A DNA stretch of 64,000 nucleotides from Ambrosia x helenae (Eukaryota; Streptophyta; Magnoliopsida; Asterales; Asteraceae): NCBI GenBank assembly GCA_030844895.1, contig CM061231.1, positions 36,217,149 through 36,281,148 on the forward strand, in the 5' to 3' direction. Numbering within the stretch: the stretch's first letter is position 1; each line of letters begins with the position of its first letter. The notes below the pieces were generated by a model, which was not told where the DNA came from, did no database searches, and worked only from the letters and a program-made list of their open reading frames with translations. Positions 61,051 to 64,000 of the stretch are shown here, in pieces. A program made the position numbers and the translations under genes.

Positions 61051-63359
61051 GTGGGTTGTAAGCCAACCCATAATTTTTTTTACATGGACGGTCAAAACCT
61101 TTTTAGGGTCAGTCGTTATATATATAGGGTGAGGTTAGCTTACAAACGTCATATTTCGTAAAAAGTGTGAAAAGAATTAACAATTGATATGTAGGTGATA
61201 CGTGGTTAAAAGTCCGAAATTTTTACTGTTTAAGATTGTGTTTTTATGCAATTTTATGGTTTTGGATGCACTAATTTGATAAGGTTTACGTTTTGTAGGT
61301 ATAATGAAGTTTAAGGTGCATTTCAGAAGCTAAATGGGACCTCGGTTCGAAGCTAGAGTGAATCAGATGGAAGAAACAAAGAAAAGAGGACACAATATGG
61401 TCATTAGCGTCGGCCACTACCATTATTGGCGTGGTTGACTTGTATAATGGGAGTGGGAAGCCCGTAAACAGCCAATACTCGCATAGAGATGACATTCGAG
61501 TAGCCGACACGGATTTCTACAGTGGTCGATGCGACCATTCGCGTAGTCGATGCCCAGAAGGGGCGTAGCAGACGCCAAGCCAAGTTCCAAGCGTTTTTAT
61601 TTGAGTTTTTACTGACTTTTATGAGATTTTCAAATACTTTTGACCAAGGAGTCAAAAGGAACTATAAGGAACGATTTTGGGGGATAAAGAGGATCATTAT
61701 TCACCATCCCAATCTATTCCTACTACATCTAATCACCATAATCATCACCAATCTTCATCATTCATCACCAATCCCCAATTCTTCAATCCTTAAACATTGA
61801 CCTTATAACTTCAAGATTCTCTATGGCTCTTTCTCTAAGTCCATAGGATTCACCTTGAGGATATTTGTAAGATTTTAGGGTTCTTGAACAATTGTTTATT
61901 TTTATCATTGTATTTGCCTTTGAAGTATTTAGGTAATTGTATTAATTGTCTTAATCTTGCTTTGGATTCACAAATTGATAATTTATTCATGAACTATTGA
62001 CTTTGTGAAATGAATTTTGTTAAATGTGCTTTAACATGATATTAGGATTAGCTGGTCTAGAGTAACAAAGCGTGTCTTTGTCAATCTTTTGTTGTTGATA
62101 GCTATTGGCGCCTAAGCCTTGAAACACCTAACCCATTATGGATAATTATTTTTTTTAATTAAAGATAGTTATTATAATATTAACCAAATAAATTTAAAAA
62201 TAAAATTAATTATTAATACTTTAAATAAACTTATATTTATTTTTACTTAAAAGCTTCATAAATCCGTAGTTTCACCTGTTTTAAAAAGATATTTACACTA
62301 GTAGTTTCACTTTCCCGAATACAATTTTAAGCATCAAACTCAACTAATGTAGTTAAGTTTTTAGATTGTTTTTTCCACTTCTACATAATAAAAATAACAA
62401 GGTTATTTTCCTATTAGAAACATAACCCTCGCTTTTACCATATAAGCCCAGTTTTATTTATCAACAAAACACTTGTTTCGTTATTTAGTCTGTTTCATTA
62501 CCTATAAGACACGCATATTAGTGTCATTAATTGGAACTGATTTTTGAGGTGTTAAATGAAACAAATAAAAGATTAGGCATGTGAATTTCTAACACAACCT
62601 GAGAACACGACATGAACCTCATACGAAATTCACGATTTTGGGTTTAGTCTAAATGGGTTTGGGTCAACCCGGGCAGGTCGGAAGGTTGACCCGTTTAACA
62701 CATTCATATTATATTATATCTTTTTACAATATGTTTTATGTGACATATTAAATTCGTTAGGTATTTTATGTCATAAAAGATAAATTGATATTAGATTTTC
62801 TAACTAAAATTGTGTGTTTAAAGTAAAATTTTAGTTTTAATATATTAATTTACAAATAGAAATTTTAAATTTAAAAATCGGGATGAACGGGTTATGTTCG
62901 TGTCAACCCACGAATATTCGGGATCATATGTATCACATAATTTTAAGGTTTGGGTTCGTGTTGGATTGGACTCATAAACTCGTAACACGATACATTTATC
63001 ACCCCTATGAAAATAGTATGTGTCATAATTGTAATTTGAACCAGGAATCCGTCCACCAAAAATTTGTGAATGTATCCTCCATATTTAAAAAAATCGATTT
63101 TGAGGAATTATGAGTGGAGGAAGATAAAATCTTACTGTTTATCTGTATATTTGAAATGTTATTATTCACCACCAATTTTTTAATATTTTTTTAAAAGAGG
63201 TTGTGAGTGAAGGAGGTAGAAAATGTAATGATAAATGTATAAAAAAATATTATTTAATTGAGAAAGAGAGAGGAAATATAGTTGTTTTTAGTGTAATTTT
63301 AATGAGGGAGAATGAAATGTGAATACTTTAACAAACGCGTTTTTTTTGTTTTCCATGAA
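61051..63359. other. Intergenic; possible LTR-derived and hAT-like remnants, no gene
   Basis: No coding region. Bases about 61280-62150 have the composition of a plant LTR end (GC-richer block, then T-rich, then ATTGGCGCCTAAG), but no partner LTR was found. Bases 62574-63007 (TAGGCATGTG...ACCCCTA, with AACGGGTTATG and GGGTCAACCCGGGC words) resemble a divergent relative of the 24614-25193 hAT MITE without a matching TSD. Confidence 0.4.
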
Positions 63360-63920
63360 AAATTTGAATGGGAGATCTGCAAGAATCAGCTTTTCAGCTC
63401 TTGAAGCATAAACTTTGCAGCGCTCCGATTCTCTCACTGCCAGAGGAAACCGATGACTTTGTAGTCTATTGCGATGCATCTCACCAAGGTCTCGGTTGTG
63501 TTTTAATGCAAAGAGACAAGGTCATTGCTTATGCCTTTGTCAGCTCAAGGTACACGAGCAGAACTATACAATCCATGATTTGGAATTGGGTGCAGTAGTA
63601 ATCGTGCTCATGATTTGGAGGCACTACCTGTATGGGACCAAGTGTGCCGTCTTTACTGATCACAAGAGCTTACAACATATCTTTGACCAGAAAGATCTGA
63701 GTTGCTCAATGATTACGGATGTGAGATTAAGTACCATCCAGGGAGGGCAAATGTTGTAGCAAACACATTGAGCTGAAAGGAACGTGTCAAGACGTTGTGT
63801 GTTCGCCCGTTAGGCATGACTATTAATACCAGTCTCACTACTCGTATTCGCGAAGCCCAGCAGGAAGCTCTTAAGGACAGTAACATTGGGAAAGAAGCTC
63901 TGTACAGTCTAGCTAAGTGA
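63360..63920 (+). pseudogene. Ty3/Gypsy RNase H fragment
   Basis: Plus-strand remnant of a chromovirus (Tekay-like) pol. The first frame reads ESAFQLLKHKLCSAPILSLPEETDDFVVYCDASHQGLGCVLMQ with the first catalytic Asp. After a shift near 63540 it reads DLELGAVVIVLMIWRHYLYGTKCAVFTDHKSLQHIFDQKDL with the Glu and next Asp. After a further shift and a small deletion it continues SLTTRIREAQQEALKDSN. There is no RT palm and no integrase, so it is an isolated fragment. Confidence 0.85.
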
Positions 63921-64000
63921 TGTGTTAGTGAAACCACATTGTTAATATGTTAGTTTTGTATATATTTTAGTCTTTTATTGTGTACTTTTAGTCGGTCTTA

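Noticed and set aside
61280..62150. A complete LTR
   Set aside because: LTR-like composition, but no direct-repeat partner, no clear TG...CA ends with TSD, and no adjacent PBS that I could confirm.
62574..63007. Second hAT MITE related to 24614-25193
   Set aside because: Similar words and an ACCCCTA end are present, but flanks TAAAAGAT and TGAAAATA do not match as a TSD and the left end is unclear. Kept only as a remark.

Overview
The window is nuclear DNA of a flowering plant. It is AT-rich, has no operon structure, and is dominated by LINE, Copia, Gypsy, Helitron, hAT and PIF/Harbinger sequences. The extra ORF of the large Copia element belongs to a retroelement-borne family that I know mainly from daisy-family (Asteraceae) genomes, so Asteraceae is my best guess. 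That guess is an inference. I found no confident rRNA, functional tRNA or CRISPR feature.

The only host genes are two paralogues of a TAXI / basic 7S globulin-like aspartic-protease-fold protein: copy 1 at 25331-26663 (one frameshift) and copy 2 at 42777-44093 (several frameshifts). Their promoter blocks are also paralogous (about 3261-3720 against 35236-35639 plus 42221-42260). The window is therefore an old segmental duplication into which transposons were inserted independently. Locus 1 has been split by two LINE fragments and a 17.9 kb Sirevirus-type Copia element (5225-23145, minus strand, TSD GTGGA) that sits inside one of the LINEs. Locus 2 has been split by a 6.6 kb palindromic tandem array (35640-42220) and a Helitron (44143-48429). 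Between the loci lies a second, decayed Copia gag/leader (27205-34620), itself interrupted by a tandem polymer of a short non-autonomous LTR element (27769-33436).

Layout: 1-3251 LINE with a long intact ORF2; 3252-5224 promoter block and LINE fragments; 5225-23145 Sirevirus with gag, pol, a 5 kb spacer and an additional ORF after pol; 23146-23411 rest of the interrupted LINE; 24614-25193 hAT MITE with a perfect 8 bp TSD; 25331-26663 TAXI copy 1; 27205-34620 Copia gag with the five-LTR/four-internal concatemer; 35640-42220 five palindromic units with tRNA-like arms; 42777-44093 TAXI copy 2; 44143-48429 Helitron holding a solo Sirevirus LTR (44773-45300) and a small reversed Helitron (45651-46225); 48552-50017 PIF/Harbinger transposase; 50551-55523 a young Reina-type chromovirus with LTRs identical by eye; 55744-60595 second Helitron; 60787-61050 CACTA-like end; 63360-63920 Gypsy RNase H fragment.

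The most unusual structures are the LTR concatemer, which has a single outer TSD and an ABAB higher-order pattern; the palindromic array with the same 1336 bp period; dense TA(A/C/T)TCGC hairpin words in the non-coding parts of the Copia elements; and a possible internal promoter plus intron feeding the additional ORF. Many frameshifts fall in short G/C runs, so some of the apparent decay may be consensus error.
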